DNA of 61,277 nucleotides from assembly GCA_913058295.1 (NCBI GenBank), contig CAJXRD010000013.1, forward strand, positions 1 to 61,277, given 5' to 3'. Positions 36,365 to 45,356 of this stretch are shown here, piece by piece. Within the stretch, counting starts at the first letter, position 1, and the number at the start of each line of letters is the position of its first letter. Made by a program: the position numbers and the translations under genes. This DNA is from an uncultured Flavobacteriales bacterium. Lineage in GTDB: Bacteria; Bacteroidota; Bacteroidia; Flavobacteriales; Flavobacteriaceae. The notes beneath the pieces were generated by a model, which was given only the letters and a program-made list of their open reading frames with translations, ran no database searches and was not told where the DNA came from.

Positions 36365-37153
36365 TTATTTAAAATCCTGTGGGATATTACATACGGGAAT
36401 GGGCTTCACTTTGTGTTGGTTGATTTTATTCAATCTATTATATAATTCAAATACAGTTTTTTCTCGATTAATAAAGTCTGAAGGTGAGTGATTTAGATCT
36501 TTCATTTTCATTGCCCACTCTAATTCATCATAACTTGCTCCAATTTGATCTTCATCTGTTCTGTCATCTCCAAATAAGCCATCAGTAGGTGAGGCGTTTA
36601 AAATAGATTGAGGAACATTTAAAAGAGTGCCTAAGGTATAGACTTCACTTTTCAATAAATCTGCAATTGGGCTTAGGTCAACCCCGCCATCTCCATATTT
36701 AGTAAAAAAGCCAACGCCAAAATCTTCTACCTTATTACCTGTGCCAACAACGAGGTAACGATGAAGTCCGGCAAAGTAGTACAAACTAGTCATACGTAAT
36801 CGCGCACGAGTATTCGCTAAAGATAAATCCAATAAAGAACTGTTTGCTGGTATTGGATTTTGGTTTTTAAATTCCTCAAAAACTGAAGTTAAATTAATCT
36901 CTTCATTACTAATATTAGGATAATTATTTTTTAATTGTTCAATATGCTCCTTTGCTCTGTTTACTTGACTTTTAGCTTGGTGAATTGGCATTTCAACACA
37001 TAAAGTTGGAAACCCTGTTTTTGCACATAGACTGGAGGTGACGGCAGAATCTATACCACCACTTACTCCAATAACAAAGCCTTCCATATTAGAATTATTT
37101 GCATAATCTTTTAACCAATTTACGATATGTTCTATTACTTTTTTAGTGTGCAT
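36365..37153 (-). CDS. nadE: NH3-dependent NAD+ synthetase
   Basis: NadE amidates nicotinate adenine dinucleotide to NAD+. The 262-aa protein has the PP-loop SGGIDSAV (starting at Ser31), and the later GTGNKVEDFGVGFFTKYGDGG motif that binds substrate. It lacks an N-terminal glutaminase domain, so ammonia must be the nitrogen donor. The ATG is at 37153, and TATTTTTG (37191-37184, minus strand) is its -7 box. Divergent from gldB, an arrangement conserved in gliding flavobacteria. Confidence 0.95.
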   Translation of the reverse strand: MHTKKVIEHIVNWLKDYANNSNMEGFVIGVSGGIDSAVTSSLCAKTGFPTLCVEMPIHQAKSQVNRAKEHIEQLKNNYPNISNEEINLTSVFEEFKNQNPIPANSSLLDLSLANTRARLRMTSLYYFAGLHRYLVVGTGNKVEDFGVGFFTKYGDGGVDLSPIADLLKSEVYTLGTLLNVPQSILNASPTDGLFGDDRTDEDQIGASYDELEWAMKMKDLNHSPSDFINREKTVFELYNRLNKINQHKVKPIPVCNIPQDFK

Positions 37154-37170
37154 CTTGTTGTTTTATATAA

Positions 37171-37191
37171 TATCTTTGCAAGGCAAAAATA
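37171..37191. promoter_or_regulatory. Face-to-face -7 elements of nadE and gldB
   Basis: On the plus strand TATCTTTG (37171-37178) points to gldB; on the minus strand TATTTTTG (37191-37184) points to nadE. The two transcripts overlap at their 5' ends, so the polymerases should interfere. Confidence 0.55.
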
Positions 37192-37249
37192 ACCTAAACT
37201 AAAATTAATAAAAAGGTTTAACGTTAAACAGATGCAATATGTTTTAAAT

Positions 37250-38206
37250 ATGAAGAAATACCTAATAGTATGTGTCCTAATTTTTGCAATTAGTTGTGCT
37301 ACAAAGAGTGATGCTGAGAAGGAGATCGAAAAAATTTCGATGGATCTAGAATTTGTACGATTCGACAAAATATTTGGAGAAGCAAAAATTGAGGATATCC
37401 CAAAACTAAAAAAGGAATACCCCTCTTTTTTTCCTGAACAGTATCATGATAGTATTTGGGTTCAGAAAATGCAAGACACTCTTCAGCAACAGTTATATAT
37501 TGAAGTAATTAAAACGTTTCCTACAGAAGAAAAATTAGAAGAAGAGTTAGAAGAGCTTTTTCAACATATAACATATTATTTTCCGCAAATTTCAATCCCA
37601 TCGATTGTAACAACTACATCTGATGTAGATTATAGAAATAAAATAATTCTTTCGGATGATTTGTTGATTATAGCTTTAGATACCTATCTAGGAAGTGAGC
37701 ATCCATTTTATGTGGGAATCCCAAAATATGTTTCCCAAAACATGAATAAAACACAGATTCTATCTGATGTTGCAACAATATATGCTAAGGATTTAGTGCC
37801 AAGACCTAGAAAACGAAATTTTTTGTCACAAATGATTTATTATGGAAAGATATTGTATTTAAAAGATTTGTGGATGACCTCTAAGTCAGGTTCAAATAAA
37901 ATTGGATATACAGAAGAAGAATTTATTTGGGCTGAAGAAAATGAGTCTGAAATTTGGAGGAATTTTGTTGAAAATGAATTTTTATATAGTACAAACCCAA
38001 AGTTACCTTCTCGATTTATTAATCCTGCACCATTTTCAAAATTCTATTTAGAAATAGATAATGATTCTCCAGGAATGTTAGGTAGGTATATTGGTTGGAA
38101 AATTGTACGTTCTTATATGGAGCATAATTCAGTAAGTCTTCAAAAATTATTAACCTTAACAGCAGAAGAAATATTTAATTCTTCTAAATACAAACCAAAA
38201 AAGTAA
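37250..38206 (+). CDS. gldB: Gliding motility lipoprotein GldB
   Basis: GldB is a membrane lipoprotein essential for flavobacterial gliding. The start at 37250 gives a standard lipoprotein signal (MKKYLIVCVLIFAISC, Cys16); an in-frame ATG at 37232 would add MQYVLN and is less likely. The body (DLEFVRFDKIFGEAKIEDIPKL, FFPEQYHDSIW, the later GRYIGWKIVRSYMEHNSVSL) matches GldB. The stop overlaps the gldC start (TAATG), and the pair is characteristic of the phylum. Confidence 0.93.
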   Translation: MKKYLIVCVLIFAISCATKSDAEKEIEKISMDLEFVRFDKIFGEAKIEDIPKLKKEYPSFFPEQYHDSIWVQKMQDTLQQQLYIEVIKTFPTEEKLEEELEELFQHITYYFPQISIPSIVTTTSDVDYRNKIILSDDLLIIALDTYLGSEHPFYVGIPKYVSQNMNKTQILSDVATIYAKDLVPRPRKRNFLSQMIYYGKILYLKDLWMTSKSGSNKIGYTEEEFIWAEENESEIWRNFVENEFLYSTNPKLPSRFINPAPFSKFYLEIDNDSPGMLGRYIGWKIVRSYMEHNSVSLQKLLTLTAEEIFNSSKYKPKK

Positions 38207-38547
38207 TGACTAAAAAACACAATTCAGATATCACCGTTAATGTAACTTTAGATGAAAATAAGATTCCAGAAAAATTACATTGGTCTGCCAAAGATGGTGG
38301 AATAGATAGAATGGAGTCTAAAGCGATATTTATGTCGGTTTGGGACCATAGTAATAAAGAAGCATTACGAATCGATTTATGGACAAAAGACATGCCTTTG
38401 GATGAGATGAAAATATTTTTTCACCAAACTTTAACTGCAATGTCAGATACCTTTGAGCGTGCTACTGATGACGAAAAGATGAGTGCTACTATGCGTGATT
38501 TTTGTGATTATTTTGCAGAGAAATTGGAAATTAAAAAGGGAGAGTAA
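38206..38547 (+). CDS. gldC: Gliding motility protein GldC
   Basis: The 113-aa soluble protein matches GldC: ITVNVTLDENKIPEKLHWSAKDGGI, ALRIDLWTKDMPLDEMKIFFHQTL and a terminal FCDYFAEKLEIKKGE. GldC is cytoplasmic and stimulates gliding. It has no signal peptide. It is translationally coupled to gldB by a one-base stop/start overlap. It converges on engB with an 8-bp gap and no visible hairpin. Confidence 0.95.
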   Translation: MTKKHNSDITVNVTLDENKIPEKLHWSAKDGGIDRMESKAIFMSVWDHSNKEALRIDLWTKDMPLDEMKIFFHQTLTAMSDTFERATDDEKMSATMRDFCDYFAEKLEIKKGE

Positions 38548-38555
38548 GCTTTCGC

Positions 38556-39155
38556 TTATTCCATTTGATTATTTACCTCACCAATATATTTTAATAAGTC
38601 CTCTCGGCCAGTACTATGGCTGGAGGATGTGGCAAAGTATTTTGGCATTTCTTCCCAAGTTTCTAGCATTTTTTGGGTATAGGTATCAATATTCCTTAGT
38701 AAAGCATTGGGTTTTAACTTATCCGCCTTAGTAAAAATAATGGAAAATGGAATCTGATTTTCGCCCATCCATTGCATAAATTCCAAATCTACTTTTTGAG
38801 GCTCGTGACGAGAATCGATTAACACAAAGGCCAATAATAATTGTTCTCTTTTTGCAAAATATTCGGTTATAAATTTCTGAAATACTCTTTTGCTGCTTTT
38901 AGAGACTTTTGCATAACCATAGCCTGGCAAATCTACTAGAAACCAATTTTTATTAATTAAAAAATGATTGATTAATTGTGTTTTTCCTGGCCTTCCTGAT
39001 GTTTTTGCAAGACTCTTTTTTTGCATTAACATATTTATAAGAGATGACTTTCCTACATTAGATCTTCCTATAAAAGCGTATTCTGGAAGTTTTTCCTTGG
39101 GGCATTTAGCAACATCACTGTTACTAAGAATAAATTCAGCCGATTTAATTTTCAT
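38556..39155 (-). CDS. engB: Ribosome biogenesis GTP-binding protein YihA/YsxC
   Basis: EngB is a small GTPase for 50S assembly. The 199-aa protein has G1 GRSNVGKSSLINML, the TSGRPGKTQLINHF switch, G3 LVDLPGYGYAKV and G4 FTKADK. Length and motifs are typical. It forms a leftward pair with the alpha/beta hydrolase gene (60-bp gap) in the conserved stretch nadE-gldB-gldC-engB-hydrolase-mraZ. Confidence 0.96.
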   Translation of the reverse strand: MKIKSAEFILSNSDVAKCPKEKLPEYAFIGRSNVGKSSLINMLMQKKSLAKTSGRPGKTQLINHFLINKNWFLVDLPGYGYAKVSKSSKRVFQKFITEYFAKREQLLLAFVLIDSRHEPQKVDLEFMQWMGENQIPFSIIFTKADKLKPNALLRNIDTYTQKMLETWEEMPKYFATSSSHSTGREDLLKYIGEVNNQME

Positions 39156-39215
39156 GGGTAATTTTTGAAAGCTAATAAATTTTTAAAAGCCGTACAGTTT
39201 ATTTTTTTCTAATCA

Positions 39216-39980
39216 CTAAAACTTTCGTTCCGAAAGCCAAGCTGAAAGAATGTTATTAAATTCATCTGGATGTTCCATCATAGCCGCATGACCACATTTA
39301 TCAATCCAATACAAATCTGAATCTGGAAGTAATTCATCGAATTCTTCAGCAACATTTGGTGGTGTTACTTGGTCATTCTTTCCCCAAATAATACAAGTAG
39401 GAGTATTCATATTTGGTAAATCTTTTGCCATATTGTGGCGTATTGCACTTTTTGCAATAGCCAAAGTTCTTATTAATTTGTTACGGTCGTTTATAGATTC
39501 AAACACCTCGTCAACCAATTCTTTTGTGGCAATAGCTGGGTCGTAAAAAACATCTTCCGCTTTTTGTTGAACATACTCATAGCTCCCTCTTTTAGGAAAA
39601 GAACCTCCCATAGCACTTTCGTATAACCCGGAACTTCCGGTGATTACTAATGCTTTTATTTTTTCGGGAAATGATTTTGTACAATACAAACCTATATGTC
39701 CTCCAAGTGAATTTCCTAATAGAATCACTTCCTTAAAACCCATATGATCTATAAAGTCGGACACATATTTAGAAAAGTGTTTTACATTGGTTTTAAGTAA
39801 AGACATTTTATATATCGGTAATTCTGGTAAAAGAATTCTATATCCTTTTTCAGGGAAAAAATCAGTAACCCCTTCAAAGTTACTTAAGCCTCCCATGAGT
39901 CCATGAAGTATTATAATTGGCGTTCCTTCACCAATGTCTAAATAAGTAAATTTTCCTTCTTTTTTAAGGCTGTGCTTCAT
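39216..39980 (-). CDS. Alpha/beta-fold hydrolase
   Basis: The 254-aa protein has the oxyanion-hole HGLMGG motif, the nucleophile elbow LLGNSLGGHIG (Ser in GNSLGG), a later Asp region (IIWGKNDQVTP) and the catalytic His in KCGHAAMMEHP. There is no signal peptide, so it is cytoplasmic. The substrate is unknown; esterase, lipase or C-C hydrolase roles are all possible. Its position next to mraZ is conserved in flavobacteria. Confidence 0.9.
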   Translation of the reverse strand: MKHSLKKEGKFTYLDIGEGTPIIILHGLMGGLSNFEGVTDFFPEKGYRILLPELPIYKMSLLKTNVKHFSKYVSDFIDHMGFKEVILLGNSLGGHIGLYCTKSFPEKIKALVITGSSGLYESAMGGSFPKRGSYEYVQQKAEDVFYDPAIATKELVDEVFESINDRNKLIRTLAIAKSAIRHNMAKDLPNMNTPTCIIWGKNDQVTPPNVAEEFDELLPDSDLYWIDKCGHAAMMEHPDEFNNILSAWLSERKF

Positions 39981-40085
39981 AGTAGGGATTAGATTTTACT
40001 TAGCAAAAGTAAGCATTTTTATTTTCTAATATTATTTATATACAACGCCTTGTTTATCAAATTTTTAAGATTAGAAAGGGAAGAG

Positions 40086-40131
40086 GTGGTAAAACTTATC
40101 AACAATGTGGTAATTTGTGGGAAAATGTGGT
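40086..40131 (+). promoter_or_regulatory. MraZ boxes upstream of the dcw cluster
   Basis: Four GTGGK repeats occur: 40086-40090, 40107-40111, 40117-40121 and 40127-40131 (spacings 21, 10, 10 bp). In other bacteria MraZ binds direct repeats of a TGGGN/GTGG-type core with 10-bp periodicity in its own promoter. They lie 47 bp before the mraZ ATG. The first box lies two turns upstream rather than one. Confidence 0.78.
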
Positions 40132-40177
40132 AAAAGTTCTATATATTTGAAACTATAATTACTTAAATAAAACCTTC

Positions 40178-40651
40178 ATGCTCAATTTAATTGGGACATA
40201 CGAGTGCAAAGCAGATGTGAAAGGACGAGTGATGGTTCCGGCAGCATTAAAAAAGCAATTAGCTCCAGTAGCTACGAGCGGTTTTGTGATTAAGCGAGCT
40301 GTTTTCCAGTCTTGCTTAGAGTTGTATCCGATGGAAGAATGGCAATTGTTAATGGAAAAGATGAGTAAGCTAAATCGTTTCAATCGCAAGAATAACGATT
40401 TTATTAGAAGGTTTACTGCAGGTGTAAAAACAGTTGAAATGGATTCTGCAGGGAGATTATTAATTCCCAAAGATCTTTCTTCTTTTGCTGGAATTGAAAA
40501 AGAACTAGTGATTTCCTCAGCAATTAATATTGTTGAAATCTGGGATAAAAATAAGTATGAACAAGCTATTAATGAAGCAGCCAGTGATTTTGCTGACTTG
40601 GCTGAAGATGTAATGGGAGACGAAAGCGATGCTAATAATGGAATATCATAA
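40178..40651 (+). CDS. mraZ: Transcriptional regulator MraZ
   Basis: MraZ autoregulates the dcw cluster. The 157-aa protein has two SpoVT/AbrB-type swapped-hairpin domains: IGTYECKADVKGRVMVPAALKKQL (about 4-27) and VEMDSAGRLLIPKDLSSFAG (about 87-106). It begins 47 bp after a set of GTGGK boxes. Its 3' end overlaps the rsmH start, the usual MraZ-RsmH coupling. Confidence 0.97.
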   Translation: MLNLIGTYECKADVKGRVMVPAALKKQLAPVATSGFVIKRAVFQSCLELYPMEEWQLLMEKMSKLNRFNRKNNDFIRRFTAGVKTVEMDSAGRLLIPKDLSSFAGIEKELVISSAINIVEIWDKNKYEQAINEAASDFADLAEDVMGDESDANNGIS

Positions 40652-41534
40652 TCCGGTATTACTAACCGAAACAGTAGATGGTCTTAACATCCAACCCAAT
40701 GGGGTTTATGTGGATGTGACTTTTGGTGGAGGCGGGCATTCTCGAGAAATTTTATCAAGATTAGGTCCCAATGGAAAGTTAATTGCTTTTGATCAAGATA
40801 AGGACGCTATAGAAAATTCATTGGATGATCCACGGTTTTTATTAATCAATGAAAATTTTAGGTACTTAAATCGTTTTTTGCGTTTTCATAACTATAAAAA
40901 CGTTGATGGAATTTTAGGGGATTTTGGTGTGTCTTCACATCAATTTGATGTTGCTGATCGTGGTTTTTCAACTCGGTTTGAAGCAGATTTAGATATGCGA
41001 ATGAATCAAGATTCTAAATTCTCTGCTTTAGATGTAATAAATAAGTATTCAGAGGAACAGATTAAAAATGTTTTATTTCAATATGGGGAGCTAAGATCTG
41101 CTGCAGGAATGGCGAGAGTCATTGTAGAAGCAAGACAGCAGAAAAAAATTATTTCCAGCGAAGAATTGAAAAAGGCATTGGGAAGGTTTTTACCAGTTCA
41201 TAGAGAAAATAAAATATTGGCTCAAATTTATCAAGCGATTCGCATAGAGGTAAATCAAGAATTAGAAGTTCTTAAAGAATTTTTACTGCAAACGGAAGAA
41301 GTATTAAAGACAGGCGGGAGATTGAGTTTGATTTCATACCACTCTTTAGAGGATAGATTGGTAAAGCGATTTATGCGGAATGGGTTGTTTGAGGGAGAAC
41401 CAGAAAAGGATGTTTTTGGTAGAGTGGAAGTGCCGTTTAAAAAAGTAGGGAAATTTATCATTCCATCATTTGAAGAAATAAAAGAAAATAATAGAGCAAG
41501 AAGTGCAAAACTTCGAATTGCAGAAAAACTATAA
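40638..41534 (+). CDS. rsmH: 16S rRNA (cytosine(1402)-N(4))-methyltransferase
   Basis: RsmH (MraW) N4-methylates C1402 of 16S rRNA. From ATG 40638 it begins MEYHNPVLLTETVDGL, the usual N-terminus; an in-frame ATG at 40629 adds three residues and is also possible. The SAM site DVTFGGGGHSREIL, LIAFDQDKDA, GILGDFGVSSHQFD and SYHSLEDRLVKRFMR are present. It overlaps mraZ by 14 bp. Confidence 0.96.
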   Translation: MEYHNPVLLTETVDGLNIQPNGVYVDVTFGGGGHSREILSRLGPNGKLIAFDQDKDAIENSLDDPRFLLINENFRYLNRFLRFHNYKNVDGILGDFGVSSHQFDVADRGFSTRFEADLDMRMNQDSKFSALDVINKYSEEQIKNVLFQYGELRSAAGMARVIVEARQQKKIISSEELKKALGRFLPVHRENKILAQIYQAIRIEVNQELEVLKEFLLQTEEVLKTGGRLSLISYHSLEDRLVKRFMRNGLFEGEPEKDVFGRVEVPFKKVGKFIIPSFEEIKENNRARSAKLRIAEKL

Positions 41535-41565
41535 AAAAATCAATCTCGAAGATTCGGGATGTTAT

Positions 41566-41883
41566 ATGAAGCATAATTTTTACAACATATTAAAAGGAAA
41601 ATTTTTAGTAAGCGATGGTGCTTTCAAAAATTGGCGTTTTATAATTTTTTTATCTCTTTTGGCTTTGGTTATGATTGCCAGCTCTCACAGTGCAGATAAA
41701 AAGGTTCATAAAATTGCACAACTTAATAATGATGTAAAAGAATTGAAGAGTGAATATTTGGATGTCCGTATGATACTTATGCGATCCAAAATGGAAAGTG
41801 AAATAATAGCCTCGATGTCAAAGCGAGGACTTCAGCCTTCCATAACGCCTCCACAAAAAATCTTAATAACAACAAAAGAATAA
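41566..41883 (+). CDS. ftsL: Cell division protein FtsL-like
   Basis: The 105-aa protein (from ATG 41566) has a short cytoplasmic N-terminus, one transmembrane helix (IIFLSLLALVMIASS, about 26-41) and a periplasmic coiled coil (VHKIAQLNNDVKELKSEYLDVR). This is the FtsL layout and the FtsL position in the cluster. An in-frame ATG at 41503, inside rsmH, would add 21 residues of non-conserved sequence; the later start leaves a 31-bp gap and is preferred. Confidence 0.88.
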   Translation: MKHNFYNILKGKFLVSDGAFKNWRFIIFLSLLALVMIASSHSADKKVHKIAQLNNDVKELKSEYLDVRMILMRSKMESEIIASMSKRGLQPSITPPQKILITTKE

Positions 41884-41887
41884 CGCG

Positions 41888-43894
41888 GTGTCCATAAACG
41901 AAAAGAACATATCGACCCGCTTGTATTTTGTAGCAGGAGGTATGTTCCTCTTTGCATTACTTATCATTATTAAATTAGTGAATATTCAATTTGTTGATGG
42001 AGACAAGTATCGAAAATTAGCTAAAAAAAATACGATTAAGAACTCTGTAATTCCTTCTAGTCGTGGCAATATTTATGCTGACGAAGGAAGTTTATTGGCT
42101 ACTTCGGTTCCAAAGTATGATATCCGATTTGATGCAGTTACAGTTACTTCAGAAAGGTTTAAAGAACATTTACCTGCATTGTCAAAGGAGTTAAGTGAAA
42201 TGTTTGGTAGGCCTGCTTCTTATTATCAAAATAAATTTAGAAAGGCTAGAGCTAACAAGAATAGATATATGTTGGTTGCTCGAGATTTGGGCTATTCGGA
42301 ATATATAAAAGTAAAGAGTTTTCCATTATTCAATTTAGGTCCTTATAGAGGAGGGGTTATCGTAGAACAACGTACTGTAAGAGTTCATCCTATTGGAAAA
42401 ATTGGAGAGCGTACTGTTGGAAATGAAATTAGAAACAAACCTGGTGTATATGAAGTAGGTTTAGAAGGTGCTTTTGATAGCTTATTAAGAGGAAAAAATG
42501 GGAAAAGGCTTAAACAGAAAATAGCTAAAGGACAATGGAAGCCTGTATATGATGAAAATGAAATAGAGCCTCAGGATGGTTTAGATATTATGACAACGCT
42601 TAATGTTAATATCCAAGACATAGCTCATCATGCATTGTTAAAGCAAATGGAACATTATGAAGCGGAACATGGGACGGTGATTGTTATGGAAGTTGAAACA
42701 GGAGAAATAAAGGCAGTTTCTAATTTAGGTAAAACGCAAAATGGAAAATATTACGAGAAACTGAACTATGCTGTTGGAGAATCTCATGAGCCTGGCTCTA
42801 CTTTTAAAGTAATGGCTCTGATGGCTGCTTTGGAAGATAAAGTGATAGATACTAGTACGGTGATCGACACTAAAAAAGGATGGAAAAGGTTTCATGGTAG
42901 AACTATATACGATTCAAATCAAAGAGGTTATGGTGAAATTTCTGCAGCAAAATGTTTAGAGGTCTCTTCAAACATTGGATTAGCAACCATAATTGATGAA
43001 GGCTATTCAGAAGATCCTCAAAAATTTATTGATCGATTAGAAAGTTTTGAAATAGCAGATTCTTTAGTATTGGGTATTCCTATACTAGGCGAAGGAATTC
43101 CTATGATACCTGAACCAGGACATCCAAAGTGGAGTAAAAATGCATTGCCTTCTATGGCTTATGGGTATAACCTTAGACTAACGCCATTGCAAACACTAAC
43201 TTTTTATAATGCCATAGCCAACAATGGAGTTATGGTAAAGCCAAGATTTATAAATGAAGTTCAAGCTTGGAATGAGCCTATTTTGGTTTTTAAAAAAGAG
43301 ATAATCAACCCTCAAATATGTTCTCTGGAAACCATCTTGCAAATAAGAGAAATACTTAAAAACACAGTAGTCAGAGGAACAGGTAAAAAATTATACTCTC
43401 CTTATTTCTCTATGGCGGGTAAAACTGGAACAGCGCAAACAGAGTATTGGATGAGTGATTGGAAAGAGAATAAGCGATATGTTTCTTCATTCGCGGGTTA
43501 TTTTCCTGCGGAGAATCCTAAATATTCTTGCATAGTAGTTATTCATAAGCCCAGTACCAAAAAAGGATATTATGGAGCAGATGTTTCAGGCCCTGTATTT
43601 AAACGGATTGCTCAAAAAATATTTACAGATTCCCCACTTCTAGCAAAAATCAACAATGTAGATGAAGAAGATATACTGATTACGAATGATTATGAAACTT
43701 ATTATGCCAATGCTCAAAAAGAGATGTCTAATGTGCCAAATGTTTTAGGTATGGCTGGTATGGATGCAGTTTCATTATTGGAGAATATTGGGCTTAAAGT
43801 GAAAATTATAGGTAATGGGGCTGTTTCAAAACAATCTATAGGTTCAGGGAAAAAAATAACTAGAGGAGAACAAATAATACTTTATTTATCGTGA
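41888..43894 (+). CDS. ftsI: Penicillin-binding protein, FtsI/PBP3-type transpeptidase with PASTA domain
   Basis: This class B PBP cross-links septal peptidoglycan. The 668-aa protein starts with GTG, 4 bp after ftsL. An N-terminal membrane anchor (about 11-32) is followed by the dimerisation domain (PSSRGNIYADEG) and the transpeptidase: STFK (SxxK), SSN (SxN) and KTGT (KTG) motifs are intact. The last ~60 residues (NVPNVLGMAGMDAVSLLENIGLKV) are one PASTA domain. Overlap with murE is GTGA. Confidence 0.95.
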   Translation: MSINEKNISTRLYFVAGGMFLFALLIIIKLVNIQFVDGDKYRKLAKKNTIKNSVIPSSRGNIYADEGSLLATSVPKYDIRFDAVTVTSERFKEHLPALSKELSEMFGRPASYYQNKFRKARANKNRYMLVARDLGYSEYIKVKSFPLFNLGPYRGGVIVEQRTVRVHPIGKIGERTVGNEIRNKPGVYEVGLEGAFDSLLRGKNGKRLKQKIAKGQWKPVYDENEIEPQDGLDIMTTLNVNIQDIAHHALLKQMEHYEAEHGTVIVMEVETGEIKAVSNLGKTQNGKYYEKLNYAVGESHEPGSTFKVMALMAALEDKVIDTSTVIDTKKGWKRFHGRTIYDSNQRGYGEISAAKCLEVSSNIGLATIIDEGYSEDPQKFIDRLESFEIADSLVLGIPILGEGIPMIPEPGHPKWSKNALPSMAYGYNLRLTPLQTLTFYNAIANNGVMVKPRFINEVQAWNEPILVFKKEIINPQICSLETILQIREILKNTVVRGTGKKLYSPYFSMAGKTGTAQTEYWMSDWKENKRYVSSFAGYFPAENPKYSCIVVIHKPSTKKGYYGADVSGPVFKRIAQKIFTDSPLLAKINNVDEEDILITNDYETYYANAQKEMSNVPNVLGMAGMDAVSLLENIGLKVKIIGNGAVSKQSIGSGKKITRGEQIILYLS

Positions 43895-45354
43895 TTCAAC
43901 TAAAAGACATATTATATAAAGTAACGATCGATAAAGTGATCGGGAATACTTCAGTTGCCATCACTAATATTGAATTTGATTCAAGAGAAGTTAAGCTTAA
44001 TGATGTTTTTGTAGCGATTAATGGTGTCATTTCTAATGGTCATGAATATATAAAGAAAGCTTGTGATCTTGGTGCAATTGCTATTATATGTGAAGAATTA
44101 CCGAAGGAAATTGTTAATGGAATTACCTATGTTCAGGTTGCAGACTCACATGCTGCATTAGCAATTATGGCTGCGAATTTTTTTGATAATCCATCGGAAG
44201 GATTACAACTAGTTGGTGTTACTGGGACTAATGGAAAAACAACAATTACTTCCTTATTGTACCAACTCTTTAAGTCTGCTGGGTATAAAGTAGGCTTGCT
44301 TTCCACCGTAAAAATTATGGTAGATGATACAAGATATGATGCTACCCATACTACTCCAGATTCTCTTACCATCAACAGATATTTAAAAGAAATGGTGGAT
44401 GCTGGTGTAGACTTTTGTTTTATGGAAGTAAGTTCTCATGGTATTCATCAAAAACGTACCGAAGGGCTTCAATTTAAAGGTGGAATCTTTACCAATCTTT
44501 CTCATGACCATTTAGATTATCATCAGAATTTTGCAGAATACAGGGATGTTAAAAAGATGTTTTTTGATCAATTACCAAAAACTGCATTTGCTTTGACTAA
44601 TGTGGATGATAAAAATGGCAAGGTGATGCTTCAAAATACCAAAGCGAAAAAATACAGCTATGCTTTAAAATCGATTGCGGATTATAAAGTGCAAATTCTA
44701 GAAAACCAATTTAGTGGCTTGTTATTGAAATTAAATAACAATGAATTATGGGTGAAACTTATCGGAAATTTTAATGCTTATAATTTACTTGCCATATATG
44801 CAACTGCAGAATTATTAGAATTGGAAGCTTTGGAAACATTGCAAATAATGAGCACTTTAGAAAGTGTAGATGGTAGGTTTCAATATTTGGTTTCAGAAAA
44901 AAACATTACATCCATAGTGGATTATGCACATACTCCAGATGCTTTGAAAAATGTGTTAAATACAATTAATACGATACGTACAGGTAATGAAGAGTTAATA
45001 ACTGTCGTGGGTTGCGGTGGCGATAGAGATGAAACGAAAAGGCCTAAGATGGGGAATATTGCTGCCTTACTAAGTACCAAAGTGATTTTTACAAGCGATA
45101 ACCCAAGAAGCGAAGATCCAACTGCAATTATTGAAGCTGTTGAAAAAGGGGTGCCTGTAGAATATTATAATAAGACATTATCCATCACCGATAGAAAGCA
45201 AGCTATAAAAACTGCTTGTCAATTGGCGAAGGATGGAGATATCATTTTAGTGGCAGGTAAAGGCCACGAGACCTATCAAGAAATTAAAGGAGAGCGCTTT
45301 GATTTTGATGATTTTAAAATAGTAACGGATTTTTTAAACTCCCTAAACAAATAA
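43891..45354 (+). CDS. murE: UDP-MurNAc-L-alanyl-D-glutamate--2,6-diaminopimelate ligase
   Basis: MurE adds the third residue of the stem peptide. The 487-aa protein starts with GTG overlapping the ftsI stop. The ATP loop [11 protein letters not shown], the EVSSHG segment and the specificity motif DNPRSEDP are visible. DNPR indicates meso-diaminopimelate rather than lysine. Start codons alternate GTG/ATG along this operon, each tightly coupled. Confidence 0.97.
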   Translation: MIQLKDILYKVTIDKVIGNTSVAITNIEFDSREVKLNDVFVAINGVISNGHEYIKKACDLGAIAIICEELPKEIVNGITYVQVADSHAALAIMAANFFDNPSEGLQLVGVTGTNGKTTITSLLYQLFKSAGYKVGLLSTVKIMVDDTRYDATHTTPDSLTINRYLKEMVDAGVDFCFMEVSSHGIHQKRTEGLQFKGGIFTNLSHDHLDYHQNFAEYRDVKKMFFDQLPKTAFALTNVDDKNGKVMLQNTKAKKYSYALKSIADYKVQILENQFSGLLLKLNNNELWVKLIGNFNAYNLLAIYATAELLELEALETLQIMSTLESVDGRFQYLVSEKNITSIVDYAHTPDALKNVLNTINTIRTGNEELITVVGCGGDRDETKRPKMGNIAALLSTKVIFTSDNPRSEDPTAIIEAVEKGVPVEYYNKTLSITDRKQAIKTACQLAKDGDIILVAGKGHETYQEIKGERFDFDDFKIVTDFLNSLNK

Positions 45355-45356
45355 TT

